From positions 62,001-126,000 of the forward strand of contig JBJXFX010000058.1 of assembly GCA_046152925.1 (NCBI GenBank): a stretch of 64,000 nt of DNA, given 5' to 3'. This DNA is from CAMAUF01 sp046152925 (GTDB lineage: Bacteria > Chloroflexota > Dehalococcoidia > Tepidiformales > Tepidiformaceae). The translations under genes and the position numbers were made by a program. This document shows, piece by piece, positions 24,105 through 32,486 of this stretch (within the stretch, counting starts at the first letter, position 1; every line of letters starts with the position of its first letter). The notes under the pieces were generated by a model, which was not told the DNA's origin, did no database searches, and worked only from the letters and a program-made list of their open reading frames with translations.

Positions 24105-26447
24105 CTAGTGGCCCCTGTGCGACCGGGTGGTCGTCTGGCCGCGCCGCGCCCTCCGGCCTGCGGCTGGGAGTTCGGGGGCTCCGTCCGGCTCCTCGGGCAG
24201 CGGCCCCTGTGCGATGCGCGCGATCTCTTCCGGGGCAGGGGTGGGGTAGGCGATCCGCGGGTGATAGATCGCGCGGAGCGTGGCCTTGAAGCTCCCCGCG
24301 ACGGCGTGCAGGTCGCGCATGGTGATGTCGCAGTCATCAAGTTGGCCCTCGGCCAACCGCTCCGCGACGATCCCGTCGACGAGCTCGTCGATCGCGCGGC
24401 CGCCAGCCTGCTGGCTCGCGCGGACCACTGCCTCGCAGGAATCGGCGAGCATCACGATCGCGCTCTCACGCGTCTTGGGCCGGGGCCCGCCATAGCGGAA
24501 CGGCTCCGGACTGACGGCCGGGTCGCGCTCGACGGCGGTGCGATAGAAGTACGACACCAGACGCGTGCCGTGGTGCTCGGGGATGAAATCGCGCACCACA
24601 GGCGGAATCCGGTAACGGACGGCGAGCTCAAGGCCGTTCGAGACGTGGGCCCGGATCGCCTGGGCGCTCGCCACCGGGTCGATCGAATCGTGCGGGTTGG
24701 CCACACCTTCCTGGGTGTTCTCGATGTAATACGCGGGCTGGGCGATCTTCCCGATGTCGTGGTAGTAGGCGCCCACGCGGGCGAGCAACGCGTCGCCCCC
24801 GATCCGATTGGCGGCCCGCTCGGCAAGCGCCCCGACCATCATCGAATGGTGGTACGTCCCGGGCGCCTCGTCCTGCATGCGGCGGAGGACCGGGTGCCCT
24901 CCCTGTGCCAGCTCCATGAGCTGGATACGCGTCGTGAGCCCGAACGCCATCGCCAGCAAGGTAAACCCGCCGCTCGCGAGGATGGCCGAGCCGATCCCGT
25001 TCAGCACGGCGGCCAAGACGAGCCAGCCGAGCGCCTCGTTCGAGCGAGGTTCGCTCGTCAGCCAGAATGCGAGCAGCACGCCCGCCGAGGCGGCCGTGCA
25101 GGTGATAGCGGCGACGCCGTACCGGCTCAAGCTCTCCGCCCGTGCCAAGGTGAGGGCGCCCGCCACGCCGGTCACGGCGAAGACCGCCGCCAGCTCTATC
25201 GCTTCGGTCGAGCTCACAAACGTCGACCCGGCGAGCCCAGGCGCGAGGGTCACCACCAGCGTCGCGAGGGCCGCCACGAGCCCCGCGACGACCACCGCGA
25301 AGCCGGCCCCGGTAAACGCGACCAAAAGCATCGGCACCGCCGCGAACGGGAGCGCGAACTGCAAGAAGAGGCCGTCGCGGTCCGGCATCAGCGCCGGCAG
25401 GGCGGTCCGCGCCGTCAGCGCCACCGCCCCAAGGAGCGCCACCGTTGCCCAAACCAGCCGGCGGTGGCTCTGCGCAAACGGCTGCATTTGGAGGAGGCAG
25501 CCGGCGAACAACGCCCCGAACGCCCCAGCGAAGAGGATGCCCCCGCCCGTCCGCCAGAGGTCGAACGCGGAACGGAAGACGCCGGTCGCCCGCAGGGCCT
25601 CCACATCGCCGGCGTCCAGGACCTCGTCTTGGAGGGCAATCACCTGGCCACGCGAAAAGCTGACAATGACCGGGGCCTGGCGCTCACGCGCCTCGTCCCG
25701 CGCACGCCCCGTCGCTGCCTGGTCAACCGTGACGTTCGCGACGACGAAGGCTCGGAGGAGCTCTCGCTGGGCCGTGGCGGCGCCTGCGTCGAGCTTGGGC
25801 GACTGCGGGTCCTTCGCCGCCGCATCAAGGTGCTCCGATACGCGAGCCCCGCTCCCGCCGGGCTCCACGGCGATGCGAAGCAGGTCGCTCACGGCCGAAG
25901 TCACCGTCCGAGCGAGGGTCTCGAACGTATTGCGGTCGGTCGTCAACAGGGTGGCGTGGACTGTGGAGGGGATGGTCGCGGCCGAAACGAGGCTCGCCGC
26001 CTCCGAAAGCTGCTGTGCGGGCGAAAGCTCCGTCCGGCCGCGCAACACGCGGAAATCGGCAAACAGGCGGTCAATACGCTCGACCTGCTGCTGGCGGATG
26101 GCGGGGTCCGGCGGGAAGTAGATCTCCTTGACCGCCGCAGCCGCGCTCTCGCGGACGGCGTCGGTTTCGGCGGCGGATTCGTATTGGGCATCCCGATTCG
26201 CGACGAGCGTCCTGGGGGCGCGGTCTCCCTCGCGGACGACTTCGCTCCGCGGAAAGAGGGGAGCAAGCGCGAGGGCGACGACGACCGCCACTGCGACGCC
26301 ACTCAACGCCGCCAAGCGGCGCGAAATCCTCACCTGCGGCCGTTGCTCCACGAGCGCAAGCGTAGCACCGGCCGGGCTCCCGCAGCGCACCCGCCGGTAA
26401 ACCGCGGGCTTGCGCACACGCAGGCGCGTCGCCAAGGTTCCAGACAT
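24105..26447 (-). CDS. pgpH: PgpH-type HD phosphodiesterase with 7TM region (c-di-AMP hydrolase family)
   Basis: A protein of about 780 residues with the PgpH domain order: an N-terminal helix (RRLAALSGVAVAVVVALALAPL), a long extracytoplasmic 7TMR-HDED sensor domain, seven membrane helices, and a cytoplasmic HD domain with YHHSMMVGALAERAA, YYHDIGKI, FIPEHHGT and VMLADSCEA. Characterised PgpH proteins hydrolyse c-di-AMP. The start is uncertain: ATG 26447 is used here; GTG 26465 would overlap the ribosome-binding site of the divergent gene, and GTG 26351, just before EQRPQVRISRR, is also plausible. No other c-di-AMP gene is nearby. Confidence 0.9.
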   Translation of the reverse strand: MSGTLATRLRVRKPAVYRRVRCGSPAGATLALVEQRPQVRISRRLAALSGVAVAVVVALALAPLFPRSEVVREGDRAPRTLVANRDAQYESAAETDAVRESAAAAVKEIYFPPDPAIRQQQVERIDRLFADFRVLRGRTELSPAQQLSEAASLVSAATIPSTVHATLLTTDRNTFETLARTVTSAVSDLLRIAVEPGGSGARVSEHLDAAAKDPQSPKLDAGAATAQRELLRAFVVANVTVDQAATGRARDEARERQAPVIVSFSRGQVIALQDEVLDAGDVEALRATGVFRSAFDLWRTGGGILFAGAFGALFAGCLLQMQPFAQSHRRLVWATVALLGAVALTARTALPALMPDRDGLFLQFALPFAAVPMLLVAFTGAGFAVVVAGLVAALATLVVTLAPGLAGSTFVSSTEAIELAAVFAVTGVAGALTLARAESLSRYGVAAITCTAASAGVLLAFWLTSEPRSNEALGWLVLAAVLNGIGSAILASGGFTLLAMAFGLTTRIQLMELAQGGHPVLRRMQDEAPGTYHHSMMVGALAERAANRIGGDALLARVGAYYHDIGKIAQPAYYIENTQEGVANPHDSIDPVASAQAIRAHVSNGLELAVRYRIPPVVRDFIPEHHGTRLVSYFYRTAVERDPAVSPEPFRYGGPRPKTRESAIVMLADSCEAVVRASQQAGGRAIDELVDGIVAERLAEGQLDDCDITMRDLHAVAGSFKATLRAIYHPRIAYPTPAPEEIARIAQGPLPEEPDGAPELPAAGRRARRGQTTTRSHRGH

Positions 26448-26467
26448 CAGACCACCAGGAGGCACCG

Positions 26468-27331
26468 ATGCAGCTCGGCATCGTGTTCCCGCAACTCGAA
26501 ATCGGCGACGACCCGGTCGTCATCCGGGACTTCGCCCAGGCCGCGGAAGCCATGGGCTTTCACCACATCCTCATCTATGACCACGTCCTCGGCGCCGACC
26601 GCGACCGCCCCGGTGGCTTCCGCGGCCCATACGACAAGGATTCGACCTTCCACGAGCCGTTCGTGACGCTCGGCTACCTTGCCGGGCTGACCAAGACGAT
26701 CGAGCTCGCCACCGGCGTCATCATTTTGCCGCAGCGGCAAACCGCGCTGGTCGCGAAGCAGGCCGCCCAGGTCGACGTGCTTTCGGGCGGACGCCTCCGC
26801 CTCGGCGTCGGGACCGGCTGGAACGATGTCGAATACGAGGCCCTCGGCGAGGACTTCCACAATCGCGGCAAACGCCAGGAGGAGCAGGTCGACCTCATGC
26901 GCGCCTTGTGGCGCGACGACGCGATCAGCTTCGACGGCAAGTGGCACAAAGTGACGAAAGCCGGGATCAAGCCGCGCCCGAAGCGCGACATCCCGATTTG
27001 GTTCGGGGGCAGCGCGCCGGCGCTCGTCCAGCGCATCGCCAAGCAGGGTGATGGCTGGATCCCGATCATGGGCCCGAACGACGCCGCCCGCGAGATGATC
27101 GCGGCGATTCACACAGCCATGACCGCTCACGGCCGCGACCCGCAGTCACTCGGCATTCAGGCGCAGGCCCAGGTCGCGGGTGGCAACCCGGAGCGCTGGG
27201 CAAAGAACGCCAGCGCCTGGCAGGCGCTTGGCGCGACCCACCTCGGGCTCGGCACGATGGGGGCCGGCCTCCCGAATGTCGAGGCCCACCTCAAAGCCGC
27301 AGAGCAATGGAAAGCCGCGATCACAGCCTAA
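26468..27331 (+). CDS. LLM-class (luciferase-like) F420/FMN-dependent oxidoreductase
   Basis: A 287-residue TIM-barrel flavin/F420 enzyme: MQLGIVFPQLEIGDDP, GFHHILIYDHVLGADR, LATGVIILPQRQTALVAKQAAQVD, LSGGRLRLGVGTGWNDVEYEALG and WFGGSAPALVQRIAKQGDGW are standard LLM-family segments. Members oxidise or reduce diverse small molecules; the DHV plus GTGWNDVE combination is common among F420-dependent TIGR03619-like proteins, but cofactor choice is an inference. AGGAGG lies eight bases before ATG 26468. It is divergent from pgpH. Confidence 0.9.
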   Translation: MQLGIVFPQLEIGDDPVVIRDFAQAAEAMGFHHILIYDHVLGADRDRPGGFRGPYDKDSTFHEPFVTLGYLAGLTKTIELATGVIILPQRQTALVAKQAAQVDVLSGGRLRLGVGTGWNDVEYEALGEDFHNRGKRQEEQVDLMRALWRDDAISFDGKWHKVTKAGIKPRPKRDIPIWFGGSAPALVQRIAKQGDGWIPIMGPNDAAREMIAAIHTAMTAHGRDPQSLGIQAQAQVAGGNPERWAKNASAWQALGATHLGLGTMGAGLPNVEAHLKAAEQWKAAITA

Positions 27332-27334
27332 CCG

Positions 27335-27757
27335 TTAGTTCACGGTCACCTTGATGGTGTAGGTCTGCGCTGGCGGCACGCTCTCCCACGGCCTGCGATA
27401 TTCGAGCACCAGCGTCGCCGTCCCCGTCTCCTTCGCCACGAAGGTGTAGAGGAGGCGCACCGGCGCGCCGACCGCGGGCGTGCCCGAGGCCGCCGTGGGG
27501 ACGACGCTCGGCTCCCCTGTGAACTCAAGCGTAGCGGGCGCGGGCGCCTGGACGTTCCAGGTGAACCCCGTGGACGGGTTCGCCTCAAGTTCGATAAGCA
27601 GCTTGCCGCCCCTGGCGACGGTCGCTGCCGTGTCGTCCTTACTCACGCGCACCTCCGCGGGAGCATCATCGTCGTCGCCGCCATCGCAGGCGACCGCGAC
27701 TGCCACCACGGCGGCAAGTGCTGCCCCAGCCAGGACCAGCATCCAGAACGGCTTCAT
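27335..27757 (-). CDS. Chagasin-like (I42) cysteine-protease-inhibitor lipoprotein
   Basis: A 140-residue lipoprotein with signal MKPFWMLVLAGAALAAVVAV and lipobox AVAC, an acidic DGGDDDD linker, then an I42-type immunoglobulin-like domain. Inhibitor loops appear as NPSTGFTW (NPTTG loop) and YRRPWE (RPW loop), the two main contacts with papain-fold proteases in chagasin; the middle loop is less clear. It would sit on the outer face of the membrane and block cysteine peptidases, either its own or foreign. It converges with the LLM gene and is divergent from the cyclase. Confidence 0.88.
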   Translation of the reverse strand: MKPFWMLVLAGAALAAVVAVAVACDGGDDDDAPAEVRVSKDDTAATVARGGKLLIELEANPSTGFTWNVQAPAPATLEFTGEPSVVPTAASGTPAVGAPVRLLYTFVAKETGTATLVLEYRRPWESVPPAQTYTIKVTVN

Positions 27758-27850
27758 GGGTCACCTCACACGATCCAGGCTCGCAGGTTGGAGCCACCGT
27801 CTCAGCGGCCAAAAGGCCCGGAGTCGCGGGCCTCGCCGGTTAACTGGCCG

Positions 27851-27880
27851 TTGACACCCTTCGGCGCCCGCTCGAATACT
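27851..27880 (+). promoter_or_regulatory. Candidate promoter for the cyclase gene
   Basis: A perfect TTGACA (27851-27856) is separated by 18 bases from AATACT (27875-27880). It is placed 38 bases before the ATG of the cyclase gene in the divergent region between it and the I42 lipoprotein gene. Confidence 0.55.
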
Positions 27881-27918
27881 GCGCCGCGGCCATTCCCGGC
27901 CCCTTGAAGGAGACCCCC

Positions 27919-28890
27919 ATGCCGATCCCGGACAAGCTCCCCCGTTACGACCAGTTGCCGTTCAAGCCCGGCAACCCGCCGAAAACCGCCTGGGGCCTCT
28001 TCGGCGACGACGACAACGTCGGCATGTTCAACCTCCAGACGCCCGAGCGGGTCGTCGAAGCCGCGCGGCTCGTGAAAAAGGGCGCCGTCTTCGCGATGAA
28101 CTGGGAGCAAGAAAAGCCCAACCCGCCGCTCTATGGTCGCGGCAAGTTCCGCCACACGGTCATGCGCGACATCCCGATCGGCCACCATGGCGACGACGTC
28201 CTCGATAACTTCTTCACTCAGGCATCGAGCCAGTGGGACGGCCTTACCCACGTTGGCGACTTCCACCATGGCTTCTGGGGTGGGCGCAAGACGGCCGACG
28301 TCAAAGCGGACAAGACGCTGCTCGGGATCGACCATTGGGCCAAGCGCGGCATCGCCGGCCGCGCCGTGGTGCTCGACGTCGGGCGTTACCTCGCGGCCCA
28401 GGGCTCGCCGCTCGAGTGCGGCGAACGCCGCGAAATCACCGTCGCCGACCTCGAGGGTTGCCGAAAGGCCCAAGGCGTCGAGTTCCGGGATGGCGATGTC
28501 TGGCTCATCCATACCGGCTGGGTCGAGTGGTACGAATCCCAGCCACAACAAGTGCGGACGGCGCTTGCCACCACCGCGAACCTGCGCACGCCCGGCCTTC
28601 AGTGCTCAGAGGAGATGGCCGAGTACATTTTCAACCACCACCCAGTGGCGCTCGCGAGCGACAACCCCGCGCTCGAAGCGTGGCCGCCCCCAGCGTTCAT
28701 GGACCCCGACGGCTTCCTGCACCACTGGATCATCGGCCGCTTTGGCATCGCGATCGGCGAAATGTGGCAGCTCACGGGGCTTTCCGCCGACTGCGCTGCC
28801 GACGGCGTCTACGAGTGCCTTTTCGTGGCCGCCCCGCTCAATGTCCAAGGCGGCACCGGGAGCCCGCCCAACGCCCTCGCGATCAAGTAA
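27919..28890 (+). CDS. Cyclase/kynurenine-formamidase-family metal hydrolase
   Basis: A 323-residue member of the putative cyclase family (PF04199), metal-dependent hydrolases acting on lactams, formamides or cyclic carbonyl compounds. The metal motif is SSQWDGLTHVGDFHHG, a variant of the family HxGTHxDxPxH in which WDGLTH replaces the first residues, as in the subgroup of about 320 residues. RAVVLDVGRYL, DVWLIHTGWVEWY and a terminal PLNVQGGTGSP are also typical. AGGAGA precedes ATG 27919. It lies among other small-molecule catabolic genes; the substrate is unknown. Confidence 0.88.
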   Translation: MPIPDKLPRYDQLPFKPGNPPKTAWGLFGDDDNVGMFNLQTPERVVEAARLVKKGAVFAMNWEQEKPNPPLYGRGKFRHTVMRDIPIGHHGDDVLDNFFTQASSQWDGLTHVGDFHHGFWGGRKTADVKADKTLLGIDHWAKRGIAGRAVVLDVGRYLAAQGSPLECGERREITVADLEGCRKAQGVEFRDGDVWLIHTGWVEWYESQPQQVRTALATTANLRTPGLQCSEEMAEYIFNHHPVALASDNPALEAWPPPAFMDPDGFLHHWIIGRFGIAIGEMWQLTGLSADCAADGVYECLFVAAPLNVQGGTGSPPNALAIK

Positions 28891-28905
28891 CGGAGGCCAC
28901 CGGCC

Positions 28906-29112
28906 TCACGGGCCCGGCGCTCGCCGGACGCTGTGACGGCGGCCCGGCCAAGCCATCTGGCCCGTGTTCCGGTCGGGCCAGACGTTGCTGAACTCGCGCG
29001 TCGCCCCACAAACGCACTGGCCACTCGAGGTCGGCTGACCTTGCTCGGCGAGGTGCCAGTGATGGGCGTGTTCAGGCACGTCAGTCTGGTCGGCGCTCGT
29101 CGTGGGGGTCAT
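28906..29112 (-). CDS. Small zinc-ribbon-like protein
   Basis: A 68-residue protein whose ATG overlaps the TGA of the upstream micro-gene. It contains EHAHHWHLAEQGQPTSSG followed by QCVCGATREFSNVW. One CxC pair plus clustered histidines could bind zinc, and the H-W...C-x-C-G...F-x-N layout recurs in tiny proteins of unknown function that I associate with this kind of bacterium. The C-terminus is arginine-rich. The longer frame upstream is out of phase with the overlapping micro-gene and is not used. Confidence 0.6.
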   Translation of the reverse strand: MTPTTSADQTDVPEHAHHWHLAEQGQPTSSGQCVCGATREFSNVWPDRNTGQMAWPGRRHSVRRAPGP

Positions 29113-29276
29113 TGGCGGCGCCGGCCCGCAGCCTTGGCGGCAGCGAACTCCCGGCGGATGCCGTAGCAGGTGGCGCAGAAGCCGTAGCCGCCAAGCATCA
29201 CGGTGGCACGCCGGCCACAGCGCGCGTTGCACAGCGCAACGCCCGACCTCCGTGGAGAACTCACATCAGACGACAC
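29109..29276 (-). CDS. Micro-gene encoding a CxxxC/CxxC zinc-finger protein
   Basis: A 55-residue reading frame starting at GTG 29276 with AGGAAGG upstream. The peptide contains LCNARCGRRATVMLGGYGF and CATCYGIRREF, giving two cysteine pairs (C16/C20 and C34/C37) in a treble-clef-like spacing, then a basic tail. Its TGA overlaps the next ATG (ATGA), so the two tiny genes are translationally coupled. No family recognised; nucleic-acid binding is a guess from the zinc pairs and basic tail. Confidence 0.55.
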   Translation of the reverse strand: MSSDVSSPRRSGVALCNARCGRRATVMLGGYGFCATCYGIRREFAAAKAAGRRRQ

Positions 29277-29484
29277 GGGGATGAGGCCTTCCTGCCGACG
29301 CTACCGACGACGGAGGGCGCGAGAGCCCCGGCCAGCTGGCGAGGACGGCGCGCTGTCGGAGGACACGGGAAGCTTGGCGCCCGCGCCGGTTCGGAAGCCG
29401 CATCCTAGCACGCCCGGGGCCCGCACGGTGACGACAAGGCGGCGTAAAGTGGCACCCGCGCCGCTCGCGCCAGGAGGATGCACT

Positions 29485-30333
29485 GTGCACATCGAGGTCA
29501 TCGCCACCGGGCTCAGCTTCCCCGAAGGGCCCATCATCCTGCCGGACGGCAGCCTGGTCGTCACCGAAATCGGCGCCGGGCAGCTGACGCGGGTCGGGCT
29601 CGACGGCGCGACCTCACGCTTCGCCGGCACAGGCGGTGGGCCAAACGGCGCCGCCCGTATGCCCGACGGCTCAGTCATCGTCTGCAACAACGGTGGCTTC
29701 CCAAAGGAGCGTGGCGGCCCACCGCCTGAGCGAGGTCGGCTCCAGCGCGTCACCGAAGGCGGCGCGGTCGTCGCCGACCTGCTGCTTGACGTCGGAGGCG
29801 CCCCGCTCGATGCACCGAACGACTGCGTCGTCGATGCCTCGGGCGGGCTCTGGTTCACCAATCCGGCCGGCTTCGGGAAGCTCGGCAACGTCTGTTACCT
29901 CGCCCCAGACGGGCGCGCGACCGTGGCCGCGGACGGCTTCCTCTTCCCCAACGGCATCGGGCTCTCCGCCAGCGGGGCGCGGCTGGTCATCTGCGAATCC
30001 GAGACTGGCAACCTGTTGGGCTTCGAAGTTGAGGGCCCGGGAAAGCTCTCGGCGCCCCAGATCAACGGGAACATCGGCAGGCGCTCGATCCCCGATGGGT
30101 TCGCCGTCGACTCCCTGGGGCGGATGATCGTGGCTGGCTTCCGGACGAAGAGCCTGTTCGTCCTCGACATGGACGATGGCCGCCCGATCGAGGTCATCGA
30201 ACTGCCGGACGAGGGCGTGACCAACTGCTGCTTCGGAGGGCCGGACTTCCGGACCCTCTTCATCACGTCGTCCCGCAAAGGCGAAGTGCTGCGATTGGAG
30301 TGGCCAGTACCGGGACTGCGCTTGAACGCGTAG
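29485..30333 (+). CDS. SMP-30/gluconolactonase-family beta-propeller hydrolase
   Basis: A 282-residue six-bladed propeller of the SMP-30/LRE family, metal-dependent lactonases. The N-terminus LSFPEGPIILPDGSLVVTEIG holds the metal-binding Glu; DAPNDCVVDASGGLWFTNPAG gives the Asn/Asp ligands, and FPNGIGLSASGARLVICES and SIPDGFAVDSLGRM complete the pattern. GTG 29485 follows AGGAGG at seven bases and is preferred over the longer frame. It probably opens a sugar or xenobiotic lactone in the cytoplasm. About 200 bases of apparently noncoding divergent sequence separate it from the micro-genes. Confidence 0.9.
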   Translation: MHIEVIATGLSFPEGPIILPDGSLVVTEIGAGQLTRVGLDGATSRFAGTGGGPNGAARMPDGSVIVCNNGGFPKERGGPPPERGRLQRVTEGGAVVADLLLDVGGAPLDAPNDCVVDASGGLWFTNPAGFGKLGNVCYLAPDGRATVAADGFLFPNGIGLSASGARLVICESETGNLLGFEVEGPGKLSAPQINGNIGRRSIPDGFAVDSLGRMIVAGFRTKSLFVLDMDDGRPIEVIELPDEGVTNCCFGGPDFRTLFITSSRKGEVLRLEWPVPGLRLNA

Positions 30334-30351
30334 GGGGCCGCCTGAGACGCG

Positions 30352-30978
30352 CTAGCCCAAGCGATCGAGGAGCGTGCGCACGTCCCGCGCGAGCAGGCTC
30401 GGCACGTGTAGCCGAAGGCCGGGAAGCTCAATGCTCTCAATGATGCCGTCGGCGTCCGGCTCGCGGCGAATGTAGCGGCCCTCGACGAGCTGGAACCACT
30501 CAAGCCGGTTCTCGAAGATCTCCCAGACCACGTACTCCGGGACTCCTCCGCGCTCATACGCCCGCCGTTTCTGGTGCAGGTCATACGCCGCCGAGGTCGC
30601 CGCCACTTCGAAAACGAACTCCGGTGGACCATCGATTCCCGACGACGAGCGCCGGGAGGCGGTGGAATCGGTGCGCCTGAGGAGCACATCCGGTTGGACG
30701 TCATCCGCCGGGAGCCGAACTGTGACGTTATCGCCGGCTTCGACCCCGGCTGCGCGATGTGCGTACATCCCAGCCCACATCGCCACAATAATGTGCGCTG
30801 CGCCGTGGTCGGGGCCGACAACCATCTCGGCGTAGACGATACCGTCGATCCGTTCCGCCCGCTTGATCTCGGGATGCAGGTCCCAGCGGCGCCGAAACTC
30901 TTCGCGCGCAAGGACATCGCCATTGTTCAGCGGCGGGATTGCCTCGGCGGCGCGGACGGCAACTGCGGGGCTCGCCAT
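30352..30978 (-). CDS. Uma2-family (DUF820) PD-(D/E)XK-fold protein
   Basis: A 208-residue member of the Uma2 family, restriction-endonuclease-like proteins of unknown biological role that are abundant in Cyanobacteria and Chloroflexota. The nuclease core is visible as VQPDVLLRR (active-site Asp), PPEFVFEVAATSAAYDLHQKR (E-x-A and Lys) and YERGGVPEYVVWEI. ATG 30978 gives the usual start near LAREEFRRRW; upstream ATGs are possible. It lies 75 bases downstream of the acyl-CoA dehydrogenase gene on the same strand. Confidence 0.88.
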   Translation of the reverse strand: MASPAVAVRAAEAIPPLNNGDVLAREEFRRRWDLHPEIKRAERIDGIVYAEMVVGPDHGAAHIIVAMWAGMYAHRAAGVEAGDNVTVRLPADDVQPDVLLRRTDSTASRRSSSGIDGPPEFVFEVAATSAAYDLHQKRRAYERGGVPEYVVWEIFENRLEWFQLVEGRYIRREPDADGIIESIELPGLRLHVPSLLARDVRTLLDRLG

Positions 30979-31053
30979 TCGCCCCATGATACCAGCCGGG
31001 GCAACCGCGTGGCTGCCCCGGGCCGGCAATCAGCAAGCAGTCGGGTCGCCGAC

Positions 31054-32298
31054 TTAGGCGTAGACCACGCCGAAGTCCCAGCCGCGGCCGGCCTTGAAGC
31101 TCTGGAGGATGCGCCGCGACACGACCATGCGGTGGCTCTCGTCCGGCCCATCGTAGATCCGGGCGGCACGCGCGTTGCGGTACATCCCTTCGAGCGGGGT
31201 ATCGCCCGAGACGCCACGCGCACCGTGCACCTGGATGGCCCGATCGATCACGTCGTGGAGCACCTTGGCGCCGAAGAACTTGATCGCCGAAATCTCCACC
31301 CGCGCCTCATCGCCCGTGTCGATTTTGCGCGCCGCATCGAGCGTGAGCAGGCGTGCGGCCTGGATCTCCACGTACGAGTCCGCGATCCAATTCTGGACCG
31401 TCTGCTTCTCGGCGAGGGTGCTGCCATAGACTTCCCGCACGAGCGCGTAGTTGATCATGATCTCGTAGGCGCGCTGCATTTGGCCAAGCCAGCGCATGCA
31501 GTGGTGGATGCGGCCCGGGCCAAGACGCTTCTGCGCGATCCGGAAGCCCCCGCCGGCCTCGCCCAACGTGTTCGTCACCGGGACGCGGACGTTGTCGTAG
31601 ACGATCTCGCAGTGGGAGCCTTCGGTCTCGCCCATCACCGGCACGGGCCGGACGATGTTGAAGCCCGGAGTATCGCAGGGGACCACGATCTGGCTGAAGC
31701 GGCGGTGGGGCGGCTGGTCCAGCTCCGTGGCGACCATCGCGATGGCGAACGCGGCGCCTTCGGCCTGGCTGGTGAACCACTTGTGCCCGTTGATCACCCA
31801 CTCATCGCCATCGCGCACGGCGCGGGTTTGCAGGCTCGTGGGGTCGGCGCCCGACACTTCGGGCTCAGTCATCGAATAGCACGAGTAGATGTCGCCGTTG
31901 ACGAGCGGCTTCATGTACCGGTCTTGGATCTCTTTGGAGCCAAACTGGAAGAGGATTTCGGCATTCCCGGAATCGGGCGCCTGGGAGCCGAAGGCGCGCG
32001 GCGCGATCCCGCTGCGGCCGAGAATCTCGTTCATATAGACATACGGCATGAAGCCGATGCCCATGCCGCCCGCCTCTTTCGGCAGGTGCGGGGCCCACAT
32101 CCCCATCGCCTTGGTCTTGGCCTGGAGCTCCTTGATCCGCTCCTGACCTTGGGGGCTGCGCATCCCATAGCGGTGGAAGAAAGGCTCGTTGGGATAGATG
32201 TCGGTTTCCATGAACCGGATCACGGATTGGCGGATCTCTTCGATCTCCGTCCGGCCGAGGGCCCGGTCCGATGCGTGGGCATGTGCAGGTGCGGTCAC
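31054..32298 (-). CDS. Acyl-CoA dehydrogenase
   Basis: A 414-residue FAD flavoprotein that would introduce an alpha-beta double bond into an acyl-CoA and pass electrons to ETF. Signatures are YSMTEPEVSGADPTSL (first ACAD signature), WVINGHKWFTSQAEG, QVHGARGVSGDTPLEGMYR and the C-terminal YDGPDESHRMVVSRRIL. The G-P-D-E-x-H ending resembles the ACAD10/11-like group rather than short- and medium-chain enzymes, so the chain length or hydroxylation state of the substrate is open. GTG 32298 with AGGAGG is the start. It is divergent from the first GGDEF-EAL gene. Confidence 0.93.
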   Translation of the reverse strand: MTAPAHAHASDRALGRTEIEEIRQSVIRFMETDIYPNEPFFHRYGMRSPQGQERIKELQAKTKAMGMWAPHLPKEAGGMGIGFMPYVYMNEILGRSGIAPRAFGSQAPDSGNAEILFQFGSKEIQDRYMKPLVNGDIYSCYSMTEPEVSGADPTSLQTRAVRDGDEWVINGHKWFTSQAEGAAFAIAMVATELDQPPHRRFSQIVVPCDTPGFNIVRPVPVMGETEGSHCEIVYDNVRVPVTNTLGEAGGGFRIAQKRLGPGRIHHCMRWLGQMQRAYEIMINYALVREVYGSTLAEKQTVQNWIADSYVEIQAARLLTLDAARKIDTGDEARVEISAIKFFGAKVLHDVIDRAIQVHGARGVSGDTPLEGMYRNARAARIYDGPDESHRMVVSRRILQSFKAGRGWDFGVVYA

Positions 32299-32366
32299 AC
32301 GTCGCCTCCTCTGGGGTGGTTGTTCGGCCCCGGCACTGTACCCCGCTTGGGATCCCCCGTCACGAC

Positions 32367-32432
32367 GCCGTAAGCCCGTATCCAGGTGACCGCGCGTCTG
32401 CCGTAAGCCCGTATGCAGGTGACCGCGCGTCT
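32367..32432. repeat. Two tandem 33-bp direct repeats upstream of a GGDEF-EAL gene
   Basis: Units at 32367-32399 and 32400-32432 are identical except for one C/G difference at the sixteenth base. They lie between the acyl-CoA dehydrogenase start and the GGDEF-EAL start. Length is a multiple of three, but the frame reading through them belongs to no supported protein. They could be a duplicated regulator site. Confidence 0.85.
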
Positions 32433-32441
32433 ATTGGTTGT

Positions 32442-32479
32442 CCGTTCAGGGTCGAACTTGAATCAGGGACGCTGAACGG
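32442..32479. promoter_or_regulatory. Inverted repeat just upstream of the first GGDEF-EAL gene
   Basis: Perfect eight-base arms CCGTTCAG and CTGAACGG are separated by 22 bases and end seven bases before ATG 32487. It could be an operator or an mRNA hairpin covering the translation start. Confidence 0.45.
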
Positions 32480-32486
32480 GCATCGA

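Noticed and set aside
30574..32373. 599-codon open frame antisense to Uma2 and acyl-CoA dehydrogenase
   Set aside because: Arg/His/Ala-rich with no family features; both genes on the opposite strand are well supported.
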